Positions 48,150-63,125 of a stretch of 64,000 bases of DNA are shown one piece after another. The notes under the pieces are model-generated. The model searched no databases, was not told where the DNA came from, and was given only the letters and a program-made list of their open reading frames with translations. How positions within the stretch are numbered: position 1 is the stretch's first letter; every line of letters starts with the position of its first letter. The position numbers and the translations under genes were made by a program. Source of the stretch: Branchiostoma floridae (taxonomy: Eukaryota > Chordata > Leptocardii > Amphioxiformes > Branchiostomatidae); assembly GCF_000003815.2 (NCBI RefSeq), contig NC_049989.1:11916422-11980421 (forward strand). Direction: 5' to 3'.

Positions 48150-49453
48150 TTTTCGAAAGACTATTACTTATGGCATGACAATAATTAGAAAATTGTTGAG
48201 ACTCATATGACCACAAATGTAGGCCCATGGGAAACAAATAGCGGTTACCCCACCCAAGGTAAAACCTGCTGGCATGGCCCCGCAGGTGGCAGACGAGCAA
48301 ACGCCCAAAAGAATTGTTACTATAACAAATGATTCGTACTGTCTATAAAAATGAAATTTCACAGAGTGATGTCGAATATGTTTACGTGCACAGATTTTGG
48401 CGTTGTCGTTTTTCGTAATGATTTTGTTAGTCAGGCCGCCGCATTCAGTGCATTTCACCAATTTCCCGTGAAAACACGACCTAGATTGTGAAAGATTTAG
48501 CCCTCCTCATGCCCGTAGCCAGGGGGGGTTCGGGGGGTTCGGAAGAACCCCCCCACATGCTCAAAGGTCCGCTTTTTCACACTTAAAGGTCCACTTTTTC
48601 ATGCTCAAAGGTCCACTTTTTCATGTCCAAGATTTTTTTCAAAGGCATGACTGATTTGCATTATTCACCAATAGACATTTCATTCAATGCTAGTGAGTCT
48701 ATCAGCAAAATTTGCCCCCAGAAAGTGCAGGAAATGGCTTTTCAGAGGGTCCAGATTTCAAAATTTCCCCGGACTCCATTGCAACGCCTCCCGCCTTTGG
48801 TATCGGACATGGTGAAAATATGTCGGGGGAGTCGGCCTCAAAGACTTATGCCAAAAACCTTGTGTATTTTAAGAGAAATTCCATTAAACTTAGCCAGCGA
48901 ATTTAGCCCCTCAAAATGCAGGAAATGGCGTTTCAGAGGGTTAAGATTTCAATTTTTCCCGGGGGAGCATGCCCCCGGACCCCCCTAGGCAGCTCACGCG
49001 GCGCTCGATGGTCCCACAAGTACTAAAAAGAACCCCCCCAACCAAAATCCTAGCTACGGCTCCTCGCGGGAGACAAGAAGCACACACAATCACAATTCTA
49101 CTGTCAAAAGAAAGGTAATATATCATAAAATCAGAATTTTTGTCTAAATTGGTCACCAGCTTCTGAAGAGAGCAAATTTCAAAAGCGGGGCAAATTAGGA
49201 CGCACTGTCCAATGCAGCTCAAAATCGGAATTTATATTCACGATAACGTCCTCGGTGTTTGCCACTTGTAACGCGGAGGGTGAAGGGTTCATGGACAGTA
49301 TGGATGCCTTCCTTATTCAAGTATGGTCTCTAGATGAATGTGTTAAAAATTCATTGATCAAAACTTGACCACTCTTTGGCAACTATAGCTAGTGATGGAG
49401 CGCCGTGAGTTCGTAAAAAAGCAGGAATCTTAGGGCGGCCCCCGTTATGTTTC
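48150..49453 (-). mobile_element. ATAACGGGGGCCGCCC-family relic, copy 3
   Basis: Read on the minus strand it starts ATAACGGGGGCCGCCCTAAG (49453 inward). After the inserted element it continues GLNLSQSRSC, KCTECGGLTNKIITKNDN and YRQYESFVIV. Paired C..C motifs suggest a zinc finger of a transposon protein. The other end near 48150 is not preserved. The sequence matches 27115-27795 over much of its length. Confidence 0.65.
48512..49063. mobile_element. Nested DNA element inside the copy at 48150-49453
   Basis: It interrupts the host exactly between GCCCTCCTC and GCGGGAGACAAGAAG, which are joined in the copy at 27.4 kb. The ends CCCGTAGCCAGGG and CCTAGCTACGG are weakly inverted and CTCCTC occurs on both sides. 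The interior repeats AAAGGTCCACTTTTTCATG three times and has GGAAATGGC.TTTCAGAGGG twice. Confidence 0.7.
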
Positions 49454-49799
49454 TTAATAACATTGCACTGAGCTGAACCATGTTGAATTTTATATAACAT
49501 ACCAACTCGTGTGAGCCTTCTCCTTTTTTCAATCAGTTGAAGGTTTGCGTGATTTCCTTTTCTATGGTATCAAACTTATCATGATTGTCAACTGATGAAA
49601 CAACTGCCAAGCCAGCTTGTGGGTCTCAAAAAAAATGCCCAAATCTTCCCTGTTTGTGTTCAATACTGTATTGTTCTGTTGGTTTTGGTGCGTGTGTCAG
49701 CACAGATTCAATAAAAACTTCTTTCATGTCACATTTGGCATACAGAATATACAAATTTGTTTTAGCACATTTGAGTACAGTATATCTGCAGTTTTGACA

Positions 49800-49976
49800 G
49801 TTGGATGGCCGAATCAAAACGTGGAAGTGGCAAGATGAACCACACTCTGACACGGCAAGAGTAACTTTCATCGTTTGGTGGTGGAGGCAGCGTCATGGTG
49901 TGGGGCAGTGTAACCGCAATAGGACAAACAAGACTCATGATCATTCCAGGCAACTTCAATGTGGTGAGAATATTAT
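49800..49976 (+). pseudogene. Tc1/mariner transposase fragment
   Basis: Across two frames it reads SVMVWGSVTAIGQTRLMIIPGN after a GRIKTWKWQDE-like segment. GG.SVMVWG is a hallmark of Tc1-type transposases, just before the second catalytic residue region. The frame is broken by a small indel near 49890, and the sequence is cut off by the MITE starting at 49977. Confidence 0.75.
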
Positions 49977-50190
49977 ACTGCAAATGCAGAAACGTTCGCG
50001 CTGGTTTGATGTTCGCGGTTTTGTGGTGGCAACTTCATCGCAAACTTAAAACCACCGCGAACATTTATCCATGGCTGTATGTAAGAGACTACAGTGCATG
50101 GTGCTACCGTAAATTGAAAACCACAGTGAAAAGTCCTTTTTTCCCACTACCGTGAAATTAAATCCCTGCGAACTTAAATACATTTATGTA
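49977..50190. mobile_element. ACTGTAAATGCA-family MITE inserted in Tc1 relic
   Basis: It starts ACTGCAAATGCAGAAACG and ends AAATACATTTATGTA. The interior closely follows the copy at 10365-10570 (CCATGG, ACAGTGCATGGTGCTACCGT, GTCCTTTTTTCCC). Its entry into the Tc1 fragment dates it as younger than that insertion. Confidence 0.75.
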
Positions 50191-50381
50191 ACTACAATGT
50201 ATAAGGACACCAATCCTCCATCCAACCTCTTTAATATTGGACCAAATGCCATTCTGTAACTACATAATAAATATTACAACACCCGTCCACCCATAGCAAG
50301 GACTATTGTAGAATACCTCCCGGATGCTATACTCAGGAGTACAGTCACAGTCTAAGAATGGAATAGCCTTGTTATTACAAC

Positions 50382-51259
50382 TTAGGCTATGTTGATTTGA
50401 TTATATGGATGACATCCGCGCTCGCACCAATTTTCGGCCATTTCCAAAAAAAAAAAAGTTTTGGACCACACAGTAAATTGTGCAAAGCAGCTGTAAAATG
50501 AGCACAAATATTCCGTAGATTGAAAAAAAAGTATCAGAAAACAGATAACTGATGCCATAGAATGCCAAAATAAATCAAAAGTCAAAGAATAAGATGTGAA
50601 AGGACAGAAAGAAAGAAAAAAGTATTATTGGTAGGGGTTTGTACCAGTAAATTCAGGATAGTAAGTTCAGGTCCAGAGGATCATTTCCAGGTGAACCTGA
50701 ACCTGGACCTGATTGTCTTTTGAGACTTGAGAACTGGCAAAACAATGGTAATTGGTCAATTTTGCTACAAAGGAATCTCTTGGTGGATTATTGGACTACC
50801 ACTGGCATTCTAAAATCCCATCTTCATGTAATAAAGGCTAACTGTCTCTGTATCTTTGACTGTAGAAACTTGGTACAAGTGACTATAACCTCTACTCATT
50901 TCGCTTTTGTTGTCTTCTTGGCCCGGTATGACCCCAAACACGTGCCGACATACTAGTAGTGTGTCCATTTTGTAATTGGTGAAACCCGTTCATCTGATTT
51001 TCTTTTCAGGTCTATTTTTTTTTAAATTTTTCCAAGACGAAAAAAAATGTTTTACACACGTATGATGTACTGGTCGCAACATCTAACTGTTGGTATACCA
51101 TACTATGTGTTTGTAGTCGTATGTTCAACCTTCCTGGCCACATTGATTTCATACTGAAGCCAACTTTTTTTTGGCCAAACTTTTTTTTATTGGCTCGCTC
51201 GCATCAATTTTGGAGATCCCAGAGGATGTCATCCATATAATCAAATCAACATGGCCTTA
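50382..51259. mobile_element. Large inverted-repeat element with nested MITE
   Basis: TTAGGCTATGTTGATTTGAT, continuing to GACATCC (50382-50417), is matched in reverse at 51224-51259 with two mismatches. Inner CGCTCGCA.CAATTTT blocks also pair. A diverged copy of the TAGGGCTGGGTA hAT MITE (about 50636-51090, with CAGGTCCAG and AACCTGGACCTGAT) lies inside. Confidence 0.65.
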
Positions 51260-52522
51260 TGGCTTAAGCACTTGATTGAACACCAATTTTGCTCTCTTCA
51301 GAAGTTAGTCTAATTCAAGGAGACAGAAACGAGAATTCAATTCTATAATATATTGGCTTCCTTTTGACAATAAAATTGTGACTGTGTGTACTTCTTGTCT
51401 CATGTGAGTCTGTATCTAGCACAATCTAGCTGATGTTTTCACGGGGAAAGGGACTGAATGCACTGTTTGCGATGGTCCGACTAAGAAAATCATTACGAAA
51501 AAAACAACACCGCCAACATCAACAAATCTCTGCCTTCCCTTTTGGGAAATATCTTCGACAACTTAATTTTTATAGACGGCCAGCCTACATTTGGTGCAGC
51601 ATGCCTGACACCGGTAGATTTGGTCCATGTTTTATAATCAATTAATTAAAGAATCAAAAGCAAACCTATTTGTCACCTTTCATGTAGCGCCACGCCCCCA
51701 TACAGAACGCAAGCATGTGAGGTCCGATCGGCTTACCGGAGACTATTTTGAAAGTACCTTACACATTTAAATTCACATATTTTTTTATTTACCTTACTTC
51801 TATGGTAGCAATAACTGACAGTCGGGGCTGAGAAAATGACAACAAAAACATCAACGCTAGCACAATGCGACTGACCAGAACAGTAGGGGGAGGGGCGCAA
51901 CTGGGTTCGACCAGTTGCTTCTCTCTCGCCGCCGGCGGGCGTTAGGAATTATCATCTAAGTCAGCACCATCTGCAAACATCCGCTGATGTTCTACAGATT
52001 TTTGCAAAATTTGCCTATACTTACGCGCAGAGTTTGTCTGTCAATAATGACGAATAGCACAAAATTTAACTTATTCTTATGTTATCAACTGAACTTCACG
52101 GCGTGCCTCCTGCACCAAGTCAGATATAATGTATTTCCCGAGTGATTCAAAGCTTTATTTTTTAACATTTGAATACATATTGTTGAAGGAAACCAGTTTT
52201 TTTCCATGGCTCTCTGTCCGCAAGCCAAGAAATTTCTCCCTGGCCCTCCCTCAAGCCGAAAAAAATTCCTAGGCTATGACCCTCCACGCTAAATTTCGTC
52301 GAGTAAACCATGCTGACGACCGTCAGAAACCTTTGTGGACAGACTGCCCCTGTGGCTTGTAGCTATGGGACTGAGATGAGATGATGATGAGAAACCCTGT
52401 TTGGAACAATATTGAACGTTGGATTCATTATTCAAGATGCACAACGTTACACATCAAAAATTATCAACATTTATTTGTACCTTCTTGACTTATCCTGTGT
52501 CAACATCTTCAACTAAATCAGT
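51260..52522. other. No gene seen
   Basis: Mixed AT-rich sequence, with transposon-like debris near 52195-52290 (CCCTGGCCCTCCCTCAAGCC). No convincing exon was found. Confidence 0.35.
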
Positions 52523-52899
52523 TTACCCTTCCAGGTAGAAATGCTTGGCTAGACCATGTGAAGGTAACATTCTGTATTTGCTTGCAAATGTTACCTTTCT
52601 AGTTAACATATTCAATCTGATATCTGGGTGGTGAAATTTAGAACAGAATTCCTCGCACAGGTCCTTTGTGGTGAGGGCACATTCCTCCTTGCTAACCTTA
52701 GCCCTTTGGTCAACTCCATGGCTCTGCTTTGAGTCTCGTTTTGAGTTTCTTGAGGGAACGGAAGACTCTGTCCGCCAAGCTGCGCTTGTCTGAGCCATTG
52801 TCGGTGTCTAGCGAAAGACCAACGGTACACTATCCCCATCTGTGCATACCGTCCCCTGACCGGCAATGCACACACAGAGCAAACCTTCGGCTTCGCCAT
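52523..52899 (-). CDS. Unrecognised overlapping minus-strand open frames
   Basis: An ATG at 52899 opens a 95-codon frame starting MAKPKVCSVCALPVRG. A second frame from about 52798 reads CALTTKDLCEEFCSKFHHPD and ends LAKHFYLEG at 52523. The sequence is GC-richer than its surroundings and the second frame has an exon-like composition. One frame may be a real small exon or a gene with a frameshift. I do not recognise either product. Confidence 0.25.
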
Positions 52900-53017
52900 C
52901 GCAGAAAACAGAAATACTTGAAAAGCGAGAACACAATTGACATCGCTCCCCGCGGACAAGAAGCAGAATGAAGAACTGAGTGCCAGGCGGAAATAGGGGT
53001 GGGTACGAGGTTACCAC

Positions 53018-54838
53018 GTGTCTAGAGGCACAGGCTGCAAGCTGGGCCTGGGTTGTTGTAAACTAATAAAACTGACAACAAGTGATATTTTCCCTAAATT
53101 CCTGTATTTCACACTCTGATATCTGCTTATTTGAAGTCTTCAATCCCTAATTGAGCTGTTCACATTCAGGACAGTAGCCAGCTTTATGTAATAGTCCAGC
53201 AAATAGATTTCTCTACGGAGTGAAAGTACTGTAACAGTTGCCCATGTCCAACACACTACTCAAATTGACTAACTTGTTCAGACATGTATGCCTAACTAGT
53301 GGCTGTTCTAGGCCAGTCACATGACTCAGCCCTAGGTATGTCACATGATACAGTCTCAGCTTCTAGGCCAAGCTGTTTACAATAGAAGTAGCAGAGCAGA
53401 GGGCCTGGGCTAGGTGCCTGTACCAACTTGGACAAGGAATCAGCCTGAACAAGGGCTATTCTTAGCTACAGCTATTGAGTACATGTATGTAGAAAACATG
53501 AAAAGACAAAGGCATCATTGAATTAGCACTTCCCAGTACACTTCTGCCAACAAAAAGGGTAAGATTACATAAACTGGGTACTGCATACATATACTGCATA
53601 GTCCTCCATCCAGTATTGTAGAAGTTTTCAATTGTCCTATGGGGCAAGTACATAACAAAACTTCCTTGCCCAAACCAAGTCTTCTAGCTATGGATAGCAC
53701 AATTTCAAGCAATTATGACCTCAAGCTTTTAGGACAGGAATTAATGATAAGCTTATACCCCTGCCAACTACATTGATTGGAAACCATTGGAAATGGTATA
53801 CCGTCATGTGACAATTCGCTACGGTGACAGTTTGTCTTTAGACACGCAGGCGGAAGCGTGGTAGGCCGCCGGAGCAGGTTACTAATATTGCGTGTGAAAC
53901 AAAGTGGCGCATATTTTCGCCTTGGAACAGTTTATACCTGAAAAATGTTTATGTTTTTAATGTTTACTACCCACATTTTCCTTTGTATGAGACGCAACAG
54001 AGAATAGGGCACATGAACAGGACGGACGGACAATACCCAGGCTTGAACTAGGCTTCTGTCCTCGCCGCACTGGTACATGGTAGCGCAAGCCGGGCATGTT
54101 GATAGGGTCATAGAAGAACACAAAACAAGCAGTCACTACTGAGGAATGAGGAAAAACATGTTTCCATTGCTACGGGCTTGTTAGCATATCATTAGCATAT
54201 GATCCACAACCTCCTATTACCGTCAATGGTGACGGTTTGTCTTTAGACACGAAAGAAACCATCACGGGTCCCCCGCTGAACCGACCCAGGACCAGTACCC
54301 AAGTCTCTTCTCTCCTCTTCAGGAGCTATATTACGGCTGGATACCAGGCTAGGCCCTCCCCCATCCATAAATGTCCTACAGTCCTTAGTATAGGCACATG
54401 GTGGGCTCTCATGTACAACTCATTTGTCACGCCTTGTTACCATCAAATACAGGGCCCATCGCTCTTCAAACAACTAGGTCTTATAGCTACTGATGATTGC
54501 CACCTGTGATCACTGGGTGCTATCTACAGAGGGAAGGATTAGACAGCTAACCTACTGTGTAATTAAAGACAAAACATAACATCAAGAGACATCTTCCTTT
54601 TCATGGATGGAACAAAATCACTGTCTGCCTGGGAACCAAAGTAAAATCATTGTAACTGGTGTTCACGTCCAATCCTCTCTTTCATATGGGAAAAAAACTG
54701 TCTGCATGCCGGACTGTATTTACTGTCTATAATTATAATCTTTCTTCCACTTTGTAACGTCTTGAATTCTGCAGACTTGAACAGCTAACTTAAAATTTCA
54801 AAAACATGCTTGGTAACCCCCATTTCCTAACCAGTTTC
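53018..54838. other. No firm gene; repeats
   Basis: Bases 53101-53169 are identical to 23238-23306. GTTTGTCTTTAGACACG occurs at 53831 and 54236. No coding exon could be supported. Confidence 0.4.
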
Positions 54839-54983
54839 TACTCTCCAAGCAGAGGTATGTTGAGTCGTGAAGATATAGTAGTACCAGTAGTCTGGAATTT
54901 TACTTGTGCGCATGAGAAGAGCGCACCAGTAAAATTCGTTACTACTATAATATCTTCGAGACTTAAAGTCTGCTTGGAGAGTA
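54839..54983. repeat. Foldback element
   Basis: TACTCTCCAAGCAGA and GAAGATATAGTAGTA through GAATTTTACT.GTGCGC pair with the inverted right half, which ends TCTGCTTGGAGAGTA. Almost the whole 145 bases can form one imperfect hairpin. Confidence 0.7.
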
Positions 54984-55260
54984 CCCAGTTTCTAGTCATC
55001 TACAATAGTTGTAAGACTCTAACTTAGTCTAACTCTAAGACTAGTAAGAGCTACATGTATGTTCTCTTGCACATGCCAGGACATCTACATTGTATTGTGA
55101 TGTACACGCACAAGACCTGAGTTATTTACTAGTACTGTACAGTCTAAACTTATCACAGCCTTATATCCCACACGGGATGAAGAGGATAAGTAAGTAAGTA
55201 AGTAAAGGAGCCATGAATGCATAGTCATATAACATGTTCTTAAATGATGAAATACCTTAC

Positions 55261-55333
55261 CTTGTAGATGGAACTGGGATATGCAGTCCTCAAGAACTTT
55301 GTGAAGTTCATTCAGATAATTATCAACATGCAT
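55261..55333 (-). CDS. Candidate small exon
   Basis: An ATG at 55333 starts MHVDNYLNELHKVLEDCISQ and runs 24 codons plus one base to a strong CAAG|GTAAGG donor. The peptide is amphipathic and exon-like. No partner exon could be chained to it, so it may be the start of a gene on this strand or chance. Confidence 0.3.
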
Positions 55334-55639
55334 AATGAACCAGGAAAACTTAAGAAAACTTAAGAAAAAGAAGATAGTTTCTTCAAAACAATGGTTCTAT
55401 TTCAACTGAGAAGACATCTGTGCCTCAAAGGGCACAGGGTTAATCTAATGTTGGAGCATGACCACTGGTTAATCGGCGTGACAGGAAATGGCACCATCGG
55501 AGCACCATCCAAGCACCAACCCCTCTAATTGCTTCAAGGCTTTCCTCCTTGACAGCTTTGGGGAGGGAAACTTGGACAGCCTATAATTACCGTCAAATTA
55601 GCGTGAAGGAGGGCACCTATGCCACACCAAGGCAGCTCT

Positions 55640-56150
55640 AAAGCTTTCGGCACCTGTGCTGCACTGACCATTACTTTGAGCAGGGTAGTCAGGTACTCAA
55701 TGTTTACACAACATTTAGCTAGAAATGCCAGAAGTCTTGCCACCTGTGTTTTAGCTAGCCTGACTAAAATCACGCCCCTAGCGGCCGGCCCTCTCGGGGG
55801 GAGGGGGTCATTAAGCCCAGCCGGCGAGAGCTTGTGTAAACACAGGCTATGTTTTAGCCAGCCTGAATTTTTTTCTGTCCCAAGAATTTTGAATGGAATT
55901 CCCGTTGAAGGCGAGACGATCCTGGGGGGTCCAAAAAATTTTGAAATCTAGACCCTCTGAAATGATGTGTTCTTTATTTTTCCCCAAAAATTTTTATGGT
56001 AGACTCAGCTTGGTTCAATTAGAATTTTTAACGCCAATTTTTGTCCGCAACAGGGAACAGAATAGGCAAAATTTTTGTCCTTCCCAGCAGCAAAATTACA
56101 TCAAAGGACAAAAGGACGGACACTAGCTAGCACCTTGCTTGCCACTCAAT
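55640..56150. other. DEF8 3' flank with transposon debris
   Basis: TTTATT at 55971 (AATAAA on the minus strand) is a candidate DEF8 polyadenylation signal. GGACAAAAGGACGGACACTAGCTAG near 56107 resembles the right end of the 6672-6992 element, and TTAGCCAGCCTGA at 55854 its left end. Confidence 0.4.
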
Positions 56151-56172
56151 GTGACACCATCAGTAAAAACTA

Positions 56173-59495
<3,323 letters not shown>

Positions 59496-62470
59496 CTGTA
59501 AAAACATCAACCCACAGAAATTGCAGATGACAATTTGTTCTGCACTTATTCCTATAGGATGAAACAGGAAGAAATATCATCTGAAAGGATAAGGCTAGGA
59601 AAACTCATGCTGTATTTCTGACTACAGCCCTGAAAGAAATTAGGGTGAGTAGCAGGTTACAGGGATTCTGCTTTTTTTTCATTTGGGCACATTGAGTAAT
59701 CTAACAAAACAATTTTAAACTGCATCTGGACACTGCTATTTTCCATACCATGTTCTACTTGTAATTATATGGATATACATTGTACAAGTACAAGAATATT
59801 GCCACACTGAACAAAGAATTACTACAGTAACATAATGCATAATGCATATGATTTTTTTTTTGGTTATCACTTAGAATCAGATGTCAAATAAAAAAGCAAC
59901 AGATTAACAGTATATATCCTTCAGAAAGGCAATTACTTGGGTCAGAAGGCTTTAGCTAGGGTCAGTTATGTAACCAGAACATAATATTCTTCTTCCTAAG
60001 CCTGATAAATAAAAAAAGGACTAAACAGACATGGAAATACTATGATAAACATGGAATATATGTTACGGCAAGATATTTATCCATACTGAGGGTTTCTAAG
60101 ATCTAAGCAGATGTTTGGCTTTTTTTACTTCTTTTCCAAGTGCATTTCTTCAAACAGTAAATACTTCATTGTTTGTATCATTTAAAGATAACAAAAATCA
60201 ACAACACATGCAAAGCCATACATGTGTGAATTGATTAAGGGTTTATCTCCCCATTGGTAAATAGAATTCATGAGATTGTCTGATAGTAGGGCTGATAAAG
60301 GAGCTTTTTAACAGCTTTTTGGACTGATTAATTGAGTTGCCATATATTCAACAACATTTACAATATCTGTATTAAAGAATAATTAAAAAATAATTTTCTA
60401 CACAAAAAATACAGCCATTTTCCATAACAATATCTGTTAGAAAATGGGTCTTTAAATTCATCATTTTACAATACAGAAGGTCATGATACAATACAATACA
60501 ATGTACTTTGGACGGTATTGTGAAATGAACAATGAATAATTCATCACGGGATCCCAGGCATACTTGTGTATTTACATGTATGTATCTATGGGTGGGCCTT
60601 TGACGACTTCACACCCGATCGGGAACTATCTAAACAAACCAGTGACGAACAATGGGCATAATTTGTTTCCCACCCAAATGGCTGACACGCCCCAACTATG
60701 AGTGTGACACAACAATCAACCATAAATTCGATCAAGGAATTTATCGAAGAACTAGCTGATTCGATCAAAAATGGCCACAATGAAATCTATGGCGAATAAC
60801 TGACGTTGAAAGAATTAAGGCCAAATTTGACATGAAGCTTTCACATAGCGGTATACGGTAACAGTATCATACTAGAGTAAAATATTAGCTGTTCCAGCAA
60901 ATATATATACAGGTTTGCGTGTGAGTAATTTATGCGGGATGAATTAACATAAATATTAAAATTGACGTTAAAAACACTTCTGGTTAAAAATGGACTATGC
61001 ATGAGTTACCAAAGAAGTTCCTTATGCATTATCATCAAATTCGTTGATTGAATCTTTAAAAAGAGAATGGACTTTTCTTGTGACATGTGTCGACAACTAC
61101 AATGTAGTGGACAAGTTCAATAACCCTTCTGCCCAAAAATTAACTTAGTCTGTGCAAGGAGCTTTTATCAGTGAAGCTCCTTGGTCTGTGCAACGCAAAC
61201 TCCGCTGTCCAGGGCTGTAACTGGCCCCTCCTCTAGGGGGCCGGCGGATGTTGGGCGAGCTGCTATACAGCGAGATTTAATCAGATTAAGCGAGATTTAT
61301 TCAGGCTAAAAATTAACTGTGCGAGAATGGACTCTTCCATTGGCCAGCACCCACATGTGAAATGCACTGGTTTAGAAAGACTTTCTCTAAAATAAAATGG
61401 ACTTTGCCTAAGCACTCCAGTCCAAAATTAAATTTAGCAAAATGACTCTCTCGCAGGGTAATGGAGTATTGTAGCGCTATCTTCATGTAAACTGGACCCG
61501 TTCAATTACAGCTCCTCTCATCAAAGAACGGACTTCGCATAATCACCCTGTCCAGAATTGCATTTAAACGATTGCCCCTCCCTGTGTGAGGATGGAATCT
61601 TCTATAGGCACGTGCATCAAAAACACTTCTGCTAAAAAAAGATAAACATATCAACGTATCTGTAATTTAACTGGGAGGGGGGGTCTGTTGTAGAATTTCT
61701 TTAGTCAGAGCATGCTGGCTAGACGACACCTTCCTACGTGGGTCCAGGGATCGTGAAATTCGGCAATAAAATCGGGAAATTGCCCAGGGGAATCAGTACA
61801 CGCTATTAGGTTAAATCAGGTTGGGATTACGCGGCCGACCAAAGCCTCTGGTAGCAAAACTTCCCAGGCAAAGTATTCTCCCTGTAACAGCCAGCGTAGT
61901 CAGTCTGGTGGAGACTACATGTTAGCCCTTGAGCCGAGAAGTTGGAAGCCGTCTGACATCCAGGCTAATCTTTGTCTAGCTGTTGCAAGTTCTGCTGTCA
62001 ACATCTCAAAATATAGCGTAAAATTGTCGCCTTCATACTTTTACGTATTACGCAATATCTAAATTATGAAATATCGGAGAAAATAGCAAAACAGTAACGC
62101 AGTGAACAAACCCCGCAGTGACGCAAGTGCAGGGAGAGGGCACCTTTAGATAAGCACACCGGGGATTTGTCATGCCGCCAGAGTTTGAAGCTCCTTGGTA
62201 CAAGCGTCACTGCTCACCCGTAAATTTTCTATTCGAAACAATCATTTCTCAATGTCTTTGTCAACCAACATACACGCTAGTCATCATCGGTGCCAGATTC
62301 CGGTAGACTACTGGTAGCTGCGATCAAAATAATGACCGGAAAAACAAATCATTCTCTTGCATGTCCATTTTATGTTCAGTTCAATTACGGTCCTGACTAT
62401 ACTGTGTGGACTCATTGGGGTGCTGCTATAATTACATATGTACTAGCATTTCTTTCCCACGTGTCTTCAT
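59496..62470. other. DEF8 upstream region; no firm gene
   Basis: AT-rich to 60.5 kb. From about 60970 to 61640 phrases such as AACACTTCTG.TAAAAA, AATGGACT and AAAATTAA recur irregularly about every 100-130 bases, possibly an old degenerate tandem repeat. A DEF8 first exon or promoter may lie near 60.6-60.9 kb, but nothing proves it. Confidence 0.35.
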
Positions 62471-62845
62471 CATTCACCATCGTCATCATTTGTAACAAAT
62501 CCCACACTTCTTTAAATCAAGGTCGTCGTAATTGCATCCGTACAGAATCCCGTATTTCTTTCACTAACAATCGTCAGATTTGAATTTGTAAGAAATCACA
62601 CATTTTTCAATCGCAATCGTCATAATTGCATTTGTAAACAATCCCCCATTTCTTTTATTCGCAATCGTCATAATCGCATTCGTAAAAATCCCGCATTTCT
62701 TTCATACGCAGTCATCATATTGGCATTCGAAAAAAAACACCGCATGTCTTTCATTCACTGTCGTCATATCTGCAATTATAAAAAAAACCACATTTCTTTA
62801 ATTCACAATCGTCATAAATTCATTTTTGTAAAAATAAAATCGCGC
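62471..62845. repeat. Degenerate satellite, about 52-bp unit
   Basis: About seven units built on CAATCGTCATAATTGCATT, then CGTAAAAAATC and CGCATTTCTTTCATTC, repeat with substitutions and small indels. There is no coding potential. Confidence 0.75.
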
Positions 62846-62859
62846 ATTTACGATCATGT

Positions 62860-63009
62860 ATGGAGGCGTGGGGTTTTTTGGCCGTCATCTCGTCAGGGAA
62901 TTTCCCATGACTCATGATCATGCAGCTGCATGTTCAGACACGACACCACTGTCGCCGTAGAGGCGTGGGGGTTTTGGGCCGTCACCTCGTCAGGGAATTT
63001 CCCATGATG
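62860..63009. repeat. Direct repeat of about 50 bp
   Basis: GGAGGCGTGGGGTTTTTTGG plus GTCAGGGAATTTCCCATGA occurs at about 62862 and again at about 62960, roughly 98 bases apart, directly before the assembly gap. Confidence 0.75.
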
Positions 63010-63025
63010 TTCAGCTACTCCAACG

Positions 63026-63125
63026 NNNNNNNNNNNNNNNNNNNNNNNNNNNNNNNNNNNNNNNNNNNNNNNNNNNNNNNNNNNNNNNNNNNNNNNNNNN
63101 NNNNNNNNNNNNNNNNNNNNNNNNN
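63026..63125. other. Assembly gap of 100 N
   Basis: Exactly 100 N, a conventional placeholder length. The true distance and even the join are unknown. Confidence 1.

Noticed and set aside
54237-54509. 90-codon plus-strand frame
   Set aside because: No family resemblance, no exon partners, and it begins inside a repeated motif.
60586-60780. 64-codon minus frame as DEF8 first exon
   Set aside because: No donor in the needed phase was found and the peptide does not resemble the DEF8 N-terminus.
62290-62917. Plus-strand frames over the satellite
   Set aside because: They run through a degenerate non-coding tandem repeat.
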